Below, in pieces: positions 45,179 to 56,434 of a stretch of DNA of 64,000 nt (its first letter is position 1; each line of letters opens with the position of its first letter). A model generated the notes under the pieces. The model made no database searches and was not told where the DNA came from. It saw nothing but the letters and a program-made list of their open reading frames with translations. The DNA is taken from assembly GCA_963575645.1 (NCBI GenBank), contig OY754464.1:45560192-45624191 (forward strand), given 5' to 3'. The position numbers were made by a program, and so were the translations under genes. Source of the stretch: Xanthostigma xanthostigma (taxonomy: Eukaryota > Arthropoda > Insecta > Raphidioptera > Raphidiidae).

Positions 45179-45748
45179 CAGCGTTGCCAATGCCTATTTT
45201 CCTAATTCCCCAAAAATCAAAGCGAAATTTCTCACTTCCATAATTTAAGATTTATAACTTGTTTTTGTTTTGTGTAGATATTTGTAGGAATAAACGTATT
45301 ATTATTATATTTATTAGGGCTTTTGCCGTATCTTACAATTTAACATTTTTTTGGGTGGTATAAATTTGACAATACCACCCTGCTTTTTATTGTGTCTCTA
45401 GTATGCATTAAGGAGACTATCGTGTCAGTGTGATTCTATTAAAACAAGGGATTTCCCCGCATAGTGATGTCCTATGAGTGTTTACAATACACAAAATAGG
45501 GATGTCCTGTATTGAAAAAATAATCGGTAATATGTGTAATAATCTACTGATGAAATCGACTATAGTTTCATACTAATAATAAAACGCCCGAAGCATCATT
45601 TACCGGTGGATTAATATAAATGTAGATGCAGATGCAGATTTGAAAATTTCCCCACGTTTTCTCCGCATAGAACCAATGCCCACAACAATCTCCAATTGAG
45701 TTGGATTTCCCCGCAATTCTAGGAATTCCCCACAAATTGGCAACGCTG
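45179..45748. mobile_element. hAT element with exact 8-bp TSD CCCACATA
   Basis: CAGCGTTGCCAAT at the left and ATTTGGCAACGCTG-type end at the right (TTGGCAACGCTG) are inverted termini; CCCACATA stands directly outside both ends (45171-45178, 45749-45756). Subterminal ATTCCCC / TTTCCCCGC motifs occur on both sides. 570 bp, non-coding. Confidence 0.85.
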
Positions 45749-45756
45749 CCCACATA

Positions 45757-46339
45757 CCTCTATAAAACAAGCATTTAAATGTGTATGTGCATACCAAATG
45801 CACTTGCTTGAAAAAAGTTCCAAAAATCTAATTTTATGAAAACCTGATCAATCTTTGATAGTAATGCTTTCAAAATAGACAATCATTCTTCCCATATAAC
45901 TTCAAACATACCTAAATTTCTCATTATTTTAATATACATTTCTAAAAAAAAAACTAAATATGTTATTTAGACTTCCTGTAATTTAAAATCTTATGTGTTA
46001 TAAAGACGTCATGTTGACAAATATCACGTTTTTTTGATACAATTTTTAGAGCAAAATAGTGTCGTTTTACAATCTAAATGAAGTTACCTTAAAAATAAAA
46101 TATATCAGTTGAAAAAAAATAACAATTTCAGTTTTTCACAAATAGATTGTCAAGTCGGAAAACATGGCAGTGGTGGGACTCAGTTTTGAAAACACTGCTT
46201 GAAGTACATTTTTCTTTCGCTCGGCAAATTATGGCCTACGTTTCTGAGATATTAGCAATTTTCACCGTAAATCTGTTTTCAAAACTAAGGACACTGTACC
46301 ATTGAAAAGCCCGACAAGTTTGACGACCTGTATATACGA
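45757..46339. other. Unannotated stretch
   Basis: AT-rich, no coding or element termini recognised. Confidence 0.4.
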
Positions 46340-46698
46340 CTAGCGGTCCCGCCCGGTTTCACCCGGGTGCAAAAGAACGAATGAGGGGAGGGACATGAGT
46401 ACGCACATTTATCTTAGTTTACCGAGATTAATGTTGTGTCCAAATTTCATGATGATCATTGATCGGAGTTACCGTTTAAAAGTTTTTGTCGGACGGACAA
46501 ATTTTGAACTACATTTTGCAACATTTTTCATTGATGCTCCGCTTCTATTGGTCGTAGCGTGATATTATATAGCCTATAGCCTTCCTCGATAAATGGGCTA
46601 TCAAACAAAAAAAAATGTTTTTCAAATCGAACCAGTAGTTCCTGAGATTAGCGCGTTCAACCATACAAAAAAAATTCAGTTTTATATATTAGTATAGA
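46340..46698 (-). mobile_element. Non-autonomous Helitron, family C
   Basis: The minus strand starts TCTATACTAATATATAAAAC and ends with a CCCGGGTGAAACCGGG hairpin, CGGGACCG, CTAG and T. 359 bp, non-coding. The same family, split by a tRNA-containing segment, is at 53155-54083. Confidence 0.7.
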
Positions 46699-46977
46699 CG
46701 TGTACATTCCTTATCGTAATTCTGACGTAAACGGAAGATATCTCCACGGAGTGCTAGTGAACCATCCGAGTAACTCGTTTCCCACAAAGCTAGAAAATTT
46801 TAAAATGATGTTTTATTATCGGTCATTTAAGAAAATACCGTTCTGGCAGGCATCTCGCGGTTGCGTCATCATCCCTTAAATTTTTGAAAATGTCAAAAAA
46901 TAATAGTTTTTAATCTACTCCCACAAGGCTACAATTTTAATATGTTGTAATTTGCATATGTTTAAGTGTAAAAAAAA

Positions 46978-47180
46978 AATTGGTTGTCTGTAAAATCGGT
47001 TTACGGACAATAGTTTTACGTGATAACGTATTCCGCTCGAATATCATATTTAATAATACATTACTGCGCTCTCGCTTGCACGCACAGGGTTAGGCGGAAC
47101 GTTACACTTTTCGGAACGTTACACTTTTTCGTGCGTGCAGCTGGTGTTTCATCAATTTATAAGACGTTATCACGTCAAAA
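46978..47180 (+). repeat. Complete R2 copy
   Basis: From ATTGGTTGTCTGTAAAATCG to ATAAGACGTTATCACGTCAA, with ACGTGATAACGT-type palindromes near both ends and TTGCACGCACAGGGTTAGGC in the middle. Inserted in the spacer of foldback J. Confidence 0.75.
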
Positions 47181-47189
47181 AAAAATTGG

Positions 47190-47961
47190 TTTCAGCTCTT
47201 AACATGAATATTAAGAGGTGACTCATCGCGATTTTCTATTTCCCATTTAAATAACATAGAAAACAAATCTTTTTAACTTTGGAGTTTTATAATATGTCAA
47301 CGGATTGGCTTTTTGATAAAACTAACACCTACAAATTTTTGTCGGAAATTGCATGCTCTATACAAAAGGGTCTCTTATTATTTTATGTTAAATCTACTCT
47401 TTAAAAAGTTATTCGCGGTTAAAATTGAATTTCATGAATTTTCTACTTTTAAAATTATCGTAAAATTTTGTAGGACTTTTTTTGAAAAATTTGCAATTAC
47501 TTGTTTTTAAGTAATTATAGACATGGAAATATTAATTTTTCTATTGAAAATTATTATATTATAAATAATTTAAATTTTTAAGTGAATTGGTATATGATTT
47601 TCTTTAACTAATGATTTTCAATAGAGGAAAATGATATTTCCATGTCTATAATCACTTAAAAACAAATAATAGCAATTTTTTCAAAAAAGTCCTACAAAAT
47701 TTTACGATAATTTTAAAAATAGAAAATTCATGAAATTCAACTTTAACGAATAACTTTTGAAAGAGTAGATTTATCATAAAATAATAAGAGACCCGTTTTT
47801 ATAGAGTATTCAATTTCCGACAAAAATTTGTATTAGTTTTATCGAAAAGCCAAACCGTTGACATATTATAAAACTCCAAAGTTAAAAAGATTTTTTTCTG
47901 TTATTTAATGGGAAATAGAAAATCGCGATGAGGCACCTCTTATTATTATTAAGAGCTGAAA
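47190..47961. repeat. Foldback K, 772 bp, nested in foldback J
   Basis: TTTCAGCTCTTAA at 47190 pairs with TTAAGAGCTGAAA at 47949-47961; matching continues through CGCGATTTTCTATTTCCCAT, TAAAACTCCAAAGTTAAAAAG and ATTATAGACATGGAAATAT to a centre near 47575. Non-coding. Confidence 0.85.
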
Positions 47962-48622
47962 CTTCGACAGCCTTTTTCTCAGTCATTTAGAATAATATTT
48001 TGGTGGTCCATTTAAAAAAAATAGTCGATTTTTTTAATACAGTCTATTACATATACGCCCTAGCCCCTCGTGCGCGCTCACTTTTTCCGTTAAAATAACG
48101 TTGGAATCCCTCTCCAGTCTGCAGTACAATAGATGTATTATCTCTTTCTAACATTGGAACTCGTATAAGTCTGTTGCGCTCGCACTCCCATCAAGAGTCA
48201 TGACTATTATAATATACTCGTCTAGCAGACAGCCGCAACCGCTAGAATATTCTGGCTTTTTACATATACTTTTTAAACAATTTAAAGAACATGCCCTCAA
48301 AATTTTAGCCTTGTGGGAGCAGGTTACGAATTACTATCCCGATGACAACTTTGCTATTGTCTGGCACATACTTGCAACCCTCAAAATAGTCTGTCATTTT
48401 TTTTTTACACTTAAACATATGTAAATTACAACATATTAAAATTGTAGCCTTGTGGGAGTAGGTTAAAAAAATTTTTTTTCTGACATTTTCAAAAATTTAA
48501 GGGATGATGACGCAACCGCGAGATGCCTGCCAGAACGGTATTTTCTTAAATGACGGATAATAAAGCATCATTTAAAAATTTTCTAGCTTTGTGGGAAACG
48601 GGTTACTCGGATGGTTCACTAG

Positions 48623-49536
48623 CTCTCGTACTATTATGTTGTTGAAGCGAACAAGTTATAATATTTAGGCATTTATACTCGGCGTCACGTTTTCTCCGAA
48701 AAATATAATGACGTCGATTTAAGTAACATTTACTTTCAGGACTGTACATTTCTTCAATCAAATAATCTGTAGAAAGATTTTGTCGGATAAAATGACTTTC
48801 CGTTTCTTTGTTCCATATTTATCAACTTTTAAAATGTCAGAACCGAAAGTTCTACGGTAGCATTGATATATGTGTGTACTGTGTAGGTATTGCCTATATA
48901 TTATTCTGTAAGATATTGAACAAGCCGAGTTCTAATACTTATACGAGAGCATAAACAAAAAGATCAACTACTTAACTCACTGAAAATCTGTAACGTAGAA
49001 TCTGTCTAACAGAAGCCATTGTTGTGACAACGTTGTCCGTTCCTCCGCTTATCAAAGGCTTTTAACTTCTAAACGAAATGAGATTTCGATTAAAATTCAC
49101 GCATAACATCTAAATCTTTAGCCCAAAGACAAAAGTCGTATTTAAAGTTATAAATAACATGTACACTAGTGATATGCCGCTCTTGAGCAAGTCGTTCATA
49201 ATGAACGGAGCGGAGCGAGTCGCTCTTTTTTTTTGTGAATGAGTCACTCCGAGCGCCATTGCTCTGTGCTGAGCACATTTACAGAGCGCACACAGCACAG
49301 GCCACAGAGGCACTAGTGAATTTTGTACGTACGGAGTTATCTTTGCTGAGTCATTTAATGTTGAATGGCACACTGTAAGTGTAATAGTACTAAGCTTACG
49401 TGACTTAAACCATTCACATTGACGTCGTTGACAAAGATATAATATTGTAACAATAAACATTATTACTGTTAAGCTTTTATTATACTTTATAGTTTATCCG
49501 AAATGCGAATAATATAAGATCAGAATTTTCTTTTTA
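48623..49536. other. Unannotated stretch with a hAT-like end
   Basis: TAGTGATATGCCGCTCTTGA at 49170 resembles a hAT terminus with GAGCGGAGCGAGTCGCTC-type subterminal repeats; no matching right end or target duplication was found. Nothing else recognised. Confidence 0.4.
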
Positions 49537-50203
49537 ATCTACCTACATTGTGAGGTGTTGGAAAGAGCTTTGCTAGCGGAGCGGAGCACAAATATAACAA
49601 TTAACAGTTCAGAACACATCAAAATCACGGCTTTTAGACATATTTTGTTACCAGATCTATCACAAAAACAGCATTACGTGATAGTCCAAGAGACGGCTGC
49701 AGAAAATGTGTCGTCATAAGGTGGACGAACGAAAAAATTAGAGATGATAGTTAAGACAATAATTAAGAAAGATCGCTAAGGTTGCCTGAAATATTGAAAA
49801 AACCGTGTTTTTCGTTTTTAATTTTTTTCTCCTGCAAATTACAGCTTTTTTAGGACATAGAAAGGTAAGTCTCCTGAAAATTTCATGAAAAAAAATCATT
49901 TTTGCAGGAGAAAAAAATTAAAAACGAAAAACACGGTTTTTTCAATATTTCAGGCAACCTTAGCGATCTTTCTTAATTATGGTCTTAACTATCATCTCTA
50001 ATTTTTTCGTTCGTCCACCTTATGACGACACATTTTCTGCAGCCGTCTCTTGGACTATCACGTAATGCTGTTTTTGTGATAGATCTGGTAACAAAATATG
50101 TCTAAAAGCCGTGATTTTGATGTGTTCTGAACTGTTAATTGTTATATTTGTGCTCCGCTCCGCTAGCAAAGCTCTTTCCAACACCTCACAATGTAGGTAG
50201 ATT
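49537..50203. repeat. Foldback B, ~300-bp arms, with foldback A core
   Basis: Arms 49537-49838 and 49901-50203 pair almost perfectly, from ATCTACCTACATTGTGAGGT through AGACGGCTGCAGAAAATGTG. The innermost part (ACCGTGTTTTTCGTTTTTAA, CTCCTGCAAA) and the 62-base spacer are foldback A sequence, so this palindrome joins two families. Confidence 0.9.
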
Positions 50204-50204
50204 T

Positions 50205-50242
50205 ATAATTGAGTATAATTGAGTATAATTGAGTATAATAGT
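50205..50242. repeat. 10-bp tandem repeat
   Basis: GAGTATAATT repeated three times and then decaying to GAGTATAATAGTATA. Confidence 0.85.
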
Positions 50243-50402
50243 ATACCACAATAACAAATTATTGTAAGTCAAGCACATTCGGTGTACAAGCAGTTAAGAG
50301 CGTTTAAGTTGAAAGCAGAACATTACTAGTTCGATCTTGAACATAAACTTGTTATTATTAAATATATGATCTTGAATAACCACAGTATTGTTTTTGCCTT
50401 TT

Positions 50403-50475
50403 TTTAGGGCACGGAACCCTCAGATTGCGAGTACGACTCGCATTTGGTCAATTTTTTAACTAGTTTTTCGGCCCA
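50403..50475 (+). repeat. End of a Lepidoptera-type dispersed repeat
   Basis: TTAGGGCACGGAACCCTCAG, GCGAGTACGACTCGCATTTG and GTCAATTTTTTAACTAG match the 3' end of the abundant moth and butterfly repeat whose 5' end is at 24591. Confidence 0.6.
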
Positions 50476-51013
50476 GCATCGCTCGGTTAGATTCTGATTT
50501 ATTACTTCACTGTATTTCATAGATAAGCCAGCGTGCGTGCAAAAAAAAAATAATAATACCATAGTGCGCAAATCTGGTGACCAGACGCTACAAAAAGGTG
50601 TAACAAAACAAGTGTTTTGCTAAATCTGAAATTGTTGAATATAATTTATGAATCAGCACTTGGTAGCAATTTGGAGCTTCTATACCGACTGCTGACTAGG
50701 TCGCATTTATCAAAATGAGGTCTCCCTGATTTTTTCATAAATTATATTGATTAGCAAAAAATGTTGTAAAAGTTAACATCACTTTCCTAAAACAAGCACA
50801 AAATACTCAACCAGTGTTGCCAAATCAGATGTAATGTTTCAAACTTCCTTAATTTCTCTATCCATTTAAGACCAAGCAGTAAAAGAGTCCCTGTGAACTT
50901 TAGAACTTTTTGTAAGTTTATAGTACCTATTCCGAAACTTACGTTTTAAGTTCAATTAAATTCGCTGTACAACTACTCAAGGAGTCAACGCGTTTAAGTT
51001 ATTCATAATATCA
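50476..51013. other. Unannotated stretch
   Basis: AT-rich, no supported features. Confidence 0.4.
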
Positions 51014-51309
51014 AATAAAATATAAGTAAAAAAAACTTTTAAAAACAGGTCTTAATTTAAAATGTACTAAAACGAAGAAAATAAACAATGAAACAAATAA
51101 AATCATTTTATCGTTGCCTAAAGGCTTTTCGTGAGACGTTTAAATTAAGAATTTTTATAAACTTTTATTTAGGAATATCTCACGTCAAGCTTTTGGGTCA
51201 TGCCTAATAATGATCAAATAATTTTATTTGTTTGATTGTGTGTTATTTTCTTCGTTTTAGTACATTTTAGTAAAAACTTGTTTTTAAAAGGTTTCTTTTT
51301 ACTATTATT
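51014..51309. repeat. Imperfect inverted repeat, ~95-bp arms
   Basis: ATGTACTAAAACGAAGAAAA and AAACAAATAAAATCATTTTA on the left are mirrored at about 51215-51275; GTGAGACG / CACGTC and TAAAAAC / GTTTTTA extend the pairing. Non-coding. Confidence 0.7.
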
Positions 51310-51937
51310 TCCGGCTTGATCATCTACTGACTACTCTATATTATGCACATAGCATAGGAATATTACCATCAGAACCGCGTGCCAACCAAAACACGGTACA
51401 TCTACTAGACTATTAAAAAGTTGCATAGTGAGCTATCTTGACAACAGCATCAGGTCATGGTTATCAGATAATTTTACTGTCATCGATTCTGCCTACATAA
51501 GTATGTAAAATTTTAAAATAATAGAAAAGTGGAAGTGGTTCAAAATCGACTTGCAAGATTTTACCCAAACTGACTGACAGATTAACAAGCCTGTGAAGTT
51601 GAAGAAAAAGTTGCAATAAAAATGACTGTTTCCATTTTTCCTTAATTTAAATTACTAGACCTGACAACACTGTATTTAAACGTAAGTCACGTTAACGCAG
51701 CCGTTGTGTTCAATTATTTATAATAATGTGGGTTGTAACTAGTTTATTTAGGTACAGCTCGTTCACTGAACCATGTATTTTCAGTTCAATTTTTTATTAT
51801 TCCGTAGCTATAGGGTCAAAACAGAACCCTATTTTTACTAGACTCGTATGTTTTAAGGAGTGCATTGAAAAGGGAATTAAAATTTTCGAAGATAGTCATG
51901 TAGTCCGTCTCTGAATAGATCTCGAGTAAGAAAACAT
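51310..51937. other. Unannotated stretch
   Basis: No coding or element ends recognised; the 62-codon frame at 51726 (+) has no familiar motif. Confidence 0.35.
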
Positions 51938-52113
51938 TTTTGACGTGATAACGTCTTATAAATTGATGAAACACCGGCTGCATGCACGAAAAAGTGTAAC
52001 GTTCCGAAATGTGTCACGTTCCGCCTGACCCTGTGCGTGCAAACGAGAGCGCAGTACGTTATCACGTAAAACTATCGTCCGTAAACCGACTTTACAGACA
52101 ACCAATTTTATGT
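51938..52113 (-). repeat. R2 copy, reverse orientation
   Basis: Runs from TTTTGACGTGATAACGTCTT to TTACAGACAACCAATTTTAT; about 85-90% like 46978-47180 by eye, including the GTGCGTGC and AACGTTCCG segments. Confidence 0.75.
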
Positions 52114-52311
52114 CAAAAATGGCGATGTGAGAGGCCTGCAAATTATTACAATGCTATGAACTCCGATCTCATTTGGAAACGATTTGACATAGTAACATAA
52201 AATTGGAAAGAACAACGAAGTAATAACGTGGCAAGGTATTTTTTTTTTAAATATTGAAACAATTTTCAGCAGAGCTGACATAATACCATCAAGTAATGCT
52301 TAAACGGACAT

Positions 52312-52771
52312 CATGTTTTGTGAATGTTTTTTTTTTTTTACTTTTTGTCTTACAATTAATAAGAGAAATCGCAGGATTGTGGACAAAAAATTAGATTTAT
52401 TTAGTGTACGGCATTTCGTTTTATAGATTTAGACTTTTTCAAGTACAATAATTATAAAAAAATAAACATTAATTACTAACCATAGCAGTATAAGTTAAGG
52501 TACATATGATAAAAACATGGCAACAAGTTTATGTTGACTATAATTTTTTAACAATAAAAAATAATAAATAATAAAAATTTTCTGTATGGACGAAATGTCG
52601 TACACTAAATAAATCTAATTTTTTGTTCACGATCCTGCGATTTTTCTTATTAATTATTATTATCTCGATGGATACGATATTTAATATATTTTTTCACTAA
52701 CAATCGCATATTCATATGGAAGGATCTTCTTTTAGTGAAAAACTTAAAAAAAATACATTCACAAAACATTT
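52312..52771. repeat. Foldback L, 460 bp
   Basis: Outer arms share TTTTGTGAATGTTTTTTTTT and its mirror near 52765. Inner arms share AAATTAGATTTATTTAGTGT and AATCGCAGGATTGT with mirrors at 52600-52645. The AT-rich centre is non-coding. Confidence 0.75.
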
Positions 52772-53154
52772 TTTTTAGTGAATGAACGAACGATATCTGC
52801 ACTCGTATCCTAGGTACATTATTATATTTAAGTGAATTTCGTGGAATTCTGCTGTTTAGCCAGTGGCTACTACGTGATACCCCAATATTGTGTCCACTTC
52901 AAGAAATCCGATTAAGCGAACTCCGATACACACAACAAACACAATTCGCCAATTTCAGTATACAGAGTTTCCCCAAAAAATCGATTAAGACTTGACAGTT
53001 GACACCAACAATGAAACTGTAATAAACAGACCCAATGTGTTGTTGCAATTAATTACATTGTATCAATAACTAAAATATTATAGGACCCATGAAGAATCGA
53101 GCTCACGAGCTTAGCGTTAATTATAATAATAATTTGCAGATTTTATACACGATA
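52772..53154. other. Unannotated stretch
   Basis: No supported features. Confidence 0.35.
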
Positions 53155-54083
53155 TCTATATAGCCTACTACTAATATATAACGCTGAAGAGTTTGTTACT
53201 TTGTTTGGTTGGTTGAACGCGCTAATCTCAGAAACTACCAATTCGAATTGAAACATTTTTTTTTGTTGGATAGCCCATTTATCGAGGAAGGCTATAGGCT
53301 ATATAATATCACGCTACGACCAATAGGAGCGGAGCATCAATGAAAAATGTTGCAAAATGTATCTCAAAATTTGTCCCTCATATGCTTCTATTCAGGTGAA
53401 ATGCCCTAACTAAATATTTCAATATTAGCGTCGTACATTCACAAGCCTAGCTAGCTCAATCGGTAGAGCATGCGACTCTTAATCTCAGGGTCGTGGGTTC
53501 GAGCCCCACGTTGGGCGAATATATTTTTATTTTTTTTTTTTTATTTTCTACATTGCTTTCTTCTCAGGCTTACATTTAAATGTAATATAATTTTATTTAC
53601 GACTAATTAAAATTAAATAAATCTAATTAATAGCTCATTTGAAAACTGTTACAAGTACCTACCTATAGGTACCTATATAAAAATAATTTTCCTACAGTGT
53701 TTGCAATTAAATATTTATTTTATTATTTTAATTACTGTAATTATTGATTTAAAAGAAATTTATTAAATTTATTATCATTGTATTTTTTAGCAAAACGTGA
53801 AAGTACTTAGAGCCATACCTATGGACGGTTCAGTTGTGCTGTTTATTCTGCTTGCAGTATACATCTCTTTACATTTATATTTATTCGACACTAGATGACA
53901 CATTCATGTAAATATTTTCATCAAAAATGGAGGTTTGAGTTTAAAATAAGTAACAAAGCGGGGAACTGCTGAAAACTACAAAAAAATATTCATCTCGGTA
54001 AACTAAGATGAATGTGCGTACTCATGTCCCTCTCTTCCCCATTCGTTCTTTTGCACCCGGGGGAAACCGAGCGGGACCGCTAG
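53155..54083 (+). mobile_element. Helitron family C, split by a tRNA-Lys segment
   Basis: 53155-53385 follows the 5' part of the family C element (TACTAATATATAACGC, TTGAACGCGCTAATCTCAG, CGCTACGACCAATAG, AAAAATGTTGCAAAATGT). 53995-54083 follows its 3' part (CTCGGTAAACTAAGAT, ATGTGCGTACTCATGTCCCT, GCACCCGGGGGAAACC, GGGACCG, CTAG, T). In the intact copy these parts are about 80 bases apart; here 609 bases with the tRNA gene replace them. Captured host DNA or a later insertion are both possible. Confidence 0.6.
53445..53517 (+). tRNA. tRNA-Lys (anticodon CTT)
   Basis: 73 bases fold as a cloverleaf: acceptor GCCTAGC/GTTGGGC (two G-U wobbles), D stem GCTC/GAGC, anticodon loop CTCTTAA with CTT at 53478-53480 (reads AAG), T arm GTGGG-TTCGAGC-CCCAC, and discriminator G. 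Internal boxes A and B match the pol III consensus, and a long T-run follows from about 53524. The anticodon stem TGCGA/TCTCA has a C-U mismatch at its third pair, where TGAGA is expected, so the gene could be slightly impaired or a recent mutant. No intron and no encoded CCA, as normal for eukaryotes. It lies within a Helitron. Confidence 0.9.
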
Positions 54084-55778
54084 TAGTCTATATAACTTAA
54101 GGCCGTTTGTTTCTGTATCCATGACGGCCAGAATGAAACAGATATCCGGAACTCTGTGAAGTTGGGCGCCTCTCAATTTTTTTGAATTTTTATATCTTCT
54201 TGAATATAATTATGAATACTATTGGTCGCCAAGTGGTCGAAATTTTGCCTTGAACGTTACTGAGGTCCTTTTGACATTATATGGATTTCTCCTGAATCGA
54301 TTTTACGTGTGTTAATTCGTACACATCGTGATGAAACATATATTGTGCACTGCCCCTCATTAAAACGACGAGAACGATGTATGTTTGATCACAATGTGTG
54401 CGAATTAACAGACTCAAATCGAAACCACAACTTTTTCCTTTCCCATATTTATATATGACGTATTGATATCTTAGTTATTACATTACATGCGTCAATGTTA
54501 GCTCGAGAACTTCTTTTTTAAACGCTTTATATTAGTTTGGGTTGTAAATATGTGTGTATGTATGTCCGTAACGGAATCTTTGAGCATAATTTTCACCAAT
54601 TTCCCGAAGTCTGATTAATTTGAAACTTTGCATACGTATCAAGGACCGATGACAATGCAATAATTTGATAACAGTTTCCCATTATCCTTATTAGGACCCC
54701 CAGGATTAATAAATTCTTTTATAGATCCTCAAACTAAAAAGTGAAAAATAAAATATAGTTTAAAAAAAACTAAAAAACACGCTTTATATCGCACTAAAAA
54801 GTAAAAAATAATTGTTTTAAAATAAGCTTAAAAAGCGTGGGGCGCTTTGTTCCACATTTTCGTACATCGAGCGCCCAACGCTTTTTAAGCTTATTTTATT
54901 TACTTCTACCTGGGGGTCAGATTCTTGGAGATAGGTACGCCACAGGGAGGCCTCCGATGCTCTTGCAACTTTGTTGTTATGGCCTACCATGCTTTTTTAA
55001 TTCTAGTAATTTAAGGCATATATGCTCTAAATTACTAGAATTAAAATTTTGTCGAAACTATGAGAGTAATCGAATTTTATCAAGAGTACCTTTTTTGTAG
55101 TAAATGAGTCTCGTGATCCAGATTTCATACTCAAACTGATTTTTTTCCATTGGTGTAGAAGTTTTAGATGTTTATTTATCGAAAAAATCAAGTTCTACGC
55201 CCATGGAATGATATTCATCATTATTATGATATGGGTTTTATTGCCCAATAAAGCTATGCCAACGTACCAAATTTGAGTAAAATCTCATGAGCCGTTTCAA
55301 AATTATAAAGCAAAAACGATTTGAAAATTGTACACTTTAATGCGTCTGGCAGGATGATAGAACCCTCGAAACTGTCTGGCTACTAATGAAACATTATTTA
55401 ATAGTTCTCCAAACAATATATATAAAATTCAGCTTTTATAAAATAACGTAAATATAATTATACAAATTATAATAGTTTAAGGGTGTCTGGCAGGGGGGTT
55501 GGAACCATACTAAGTGTCTGGCAATGAGCGACGCGAGTTTTAATATTGTTACGAATGAAATATTAAAAAATTGAGTTTTATACAATGACGAATTTGAGAT
55601 GGAATTTTGTACACCTTTAATACCTGTTACCTGCCAAAGCCACCACTACTCAGGTTTCATGGGTGGGGATCATTCTTACCTGTATTGGAGACATCCATAG
55701 AAAAACTTTCAGCTTTTATAAAAAGACGAAGGTCTGGCTGCCGCGGGCTCTTGTTCTATAACGTAACCATTTATTTTA
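54084..55778. other. Gene-free stretch with two hairpins
   Basis: Hairpin 54819-54900: TAAGCTTAAAAAGCGTGGGG-type arm mirrored by GCGCCCAACGCTTTTTAAGC, preceded by CACTAAAAAGTAAAAAATAA as in the 33.99-kb repeat. Hairpin 55001-55048: TTTAATTCTAGTAATTTA and mirror. Otherwise no supported features. Confidence 0.5.
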
Positions 55779-56434
55779 CCATTCCCACTCACAAGTGGGG
55801 CATGGTACTAGTTTAGGTCAAAAATCAGTCTTCAGAATTTTACAATATTTTTTCGTTTTGAGGTCCCCCGAATCCAAAATACATATTTTTGGACATACTC
55901 TGTGCATCTGTTAGTCTGTTTGTCTGTGAGCACGATACAGGTCAAACGGATGAGCGGATAAAAACCAAATTTAGGGAGATTGTTTGGTACGCAAATATGA
56001 AGAGCCCTATTATTTTATGGAAAATCGGCGCATGCGCAGAAGAGATATATGCTATAACGGTGTTTTTTATATAATAATGGTACACTTTTGATAATGGTTT
56101 ATTATTCTATTTATTTTTTCAAGAAAGTTTCGTTAATTTTTCTTCTAAGCTTTATAAATAGTTATATTTTAAAAATTAAAAAAAATCAGCTGACCTTTTG
56201 TTTTGTAGATCTGTCAGAAATACACAAGTTAAGCATGCTTTGATTAATTTTTTACATGACGTGGAATATATTATGTAGGTAACCGTGGCAACAAATAGCA
56301 AATATAATATTGAATACTAGTAATTACCCCCGTCACCTCACGCGATATCAGAAATTTTATTTTCTTTCTATACTATATCAAATATCAACATTTTGAAGTT
56401 GGAATGGTCCCGTCACCCAAATGGCTGGAATTCA
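55779..56434 (+). mobile_element. R1 copy
   Basis: Begins with the small palindrome CCATTCCCACTCACAAGTGG, continues GAGGTCCCCCGAATCCAAAA, CAAACGGATGAGCGGAT and ATCGGCGCATGCGCAG, and ends with the reverse of a Helitron-like piece (CTAGTAATTACCCCCGTCAC at 56317 to GGCTGGAATT). Colinear with 63078-63747. Confidence 0.65.

Larger units (their letters stand above)
46754..48622. repeat. Foldback J with nested insertions
   Basis: CTAGTGAACCATCCGAGTAA at 46754 is mirrored at 48603-48622. Arms of about 220 bp (46754-46975, 48398-48622) include CTACTCCCACAAGGCTACAA and GGCATCTCGCGGTTGCGTCA. Between the arms lie a complete R2 copy (46978-47180), a second foldback (47190-47961) and about 430 bases of unassigned sequence. 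Confidence 0.85.

Noticed and set aside
49090-49460. 116-codon minus-strand frame
   Set aside because: It crosses a hAT-like end with simple GAGCGGAGC repeats and has no recognisable domain.
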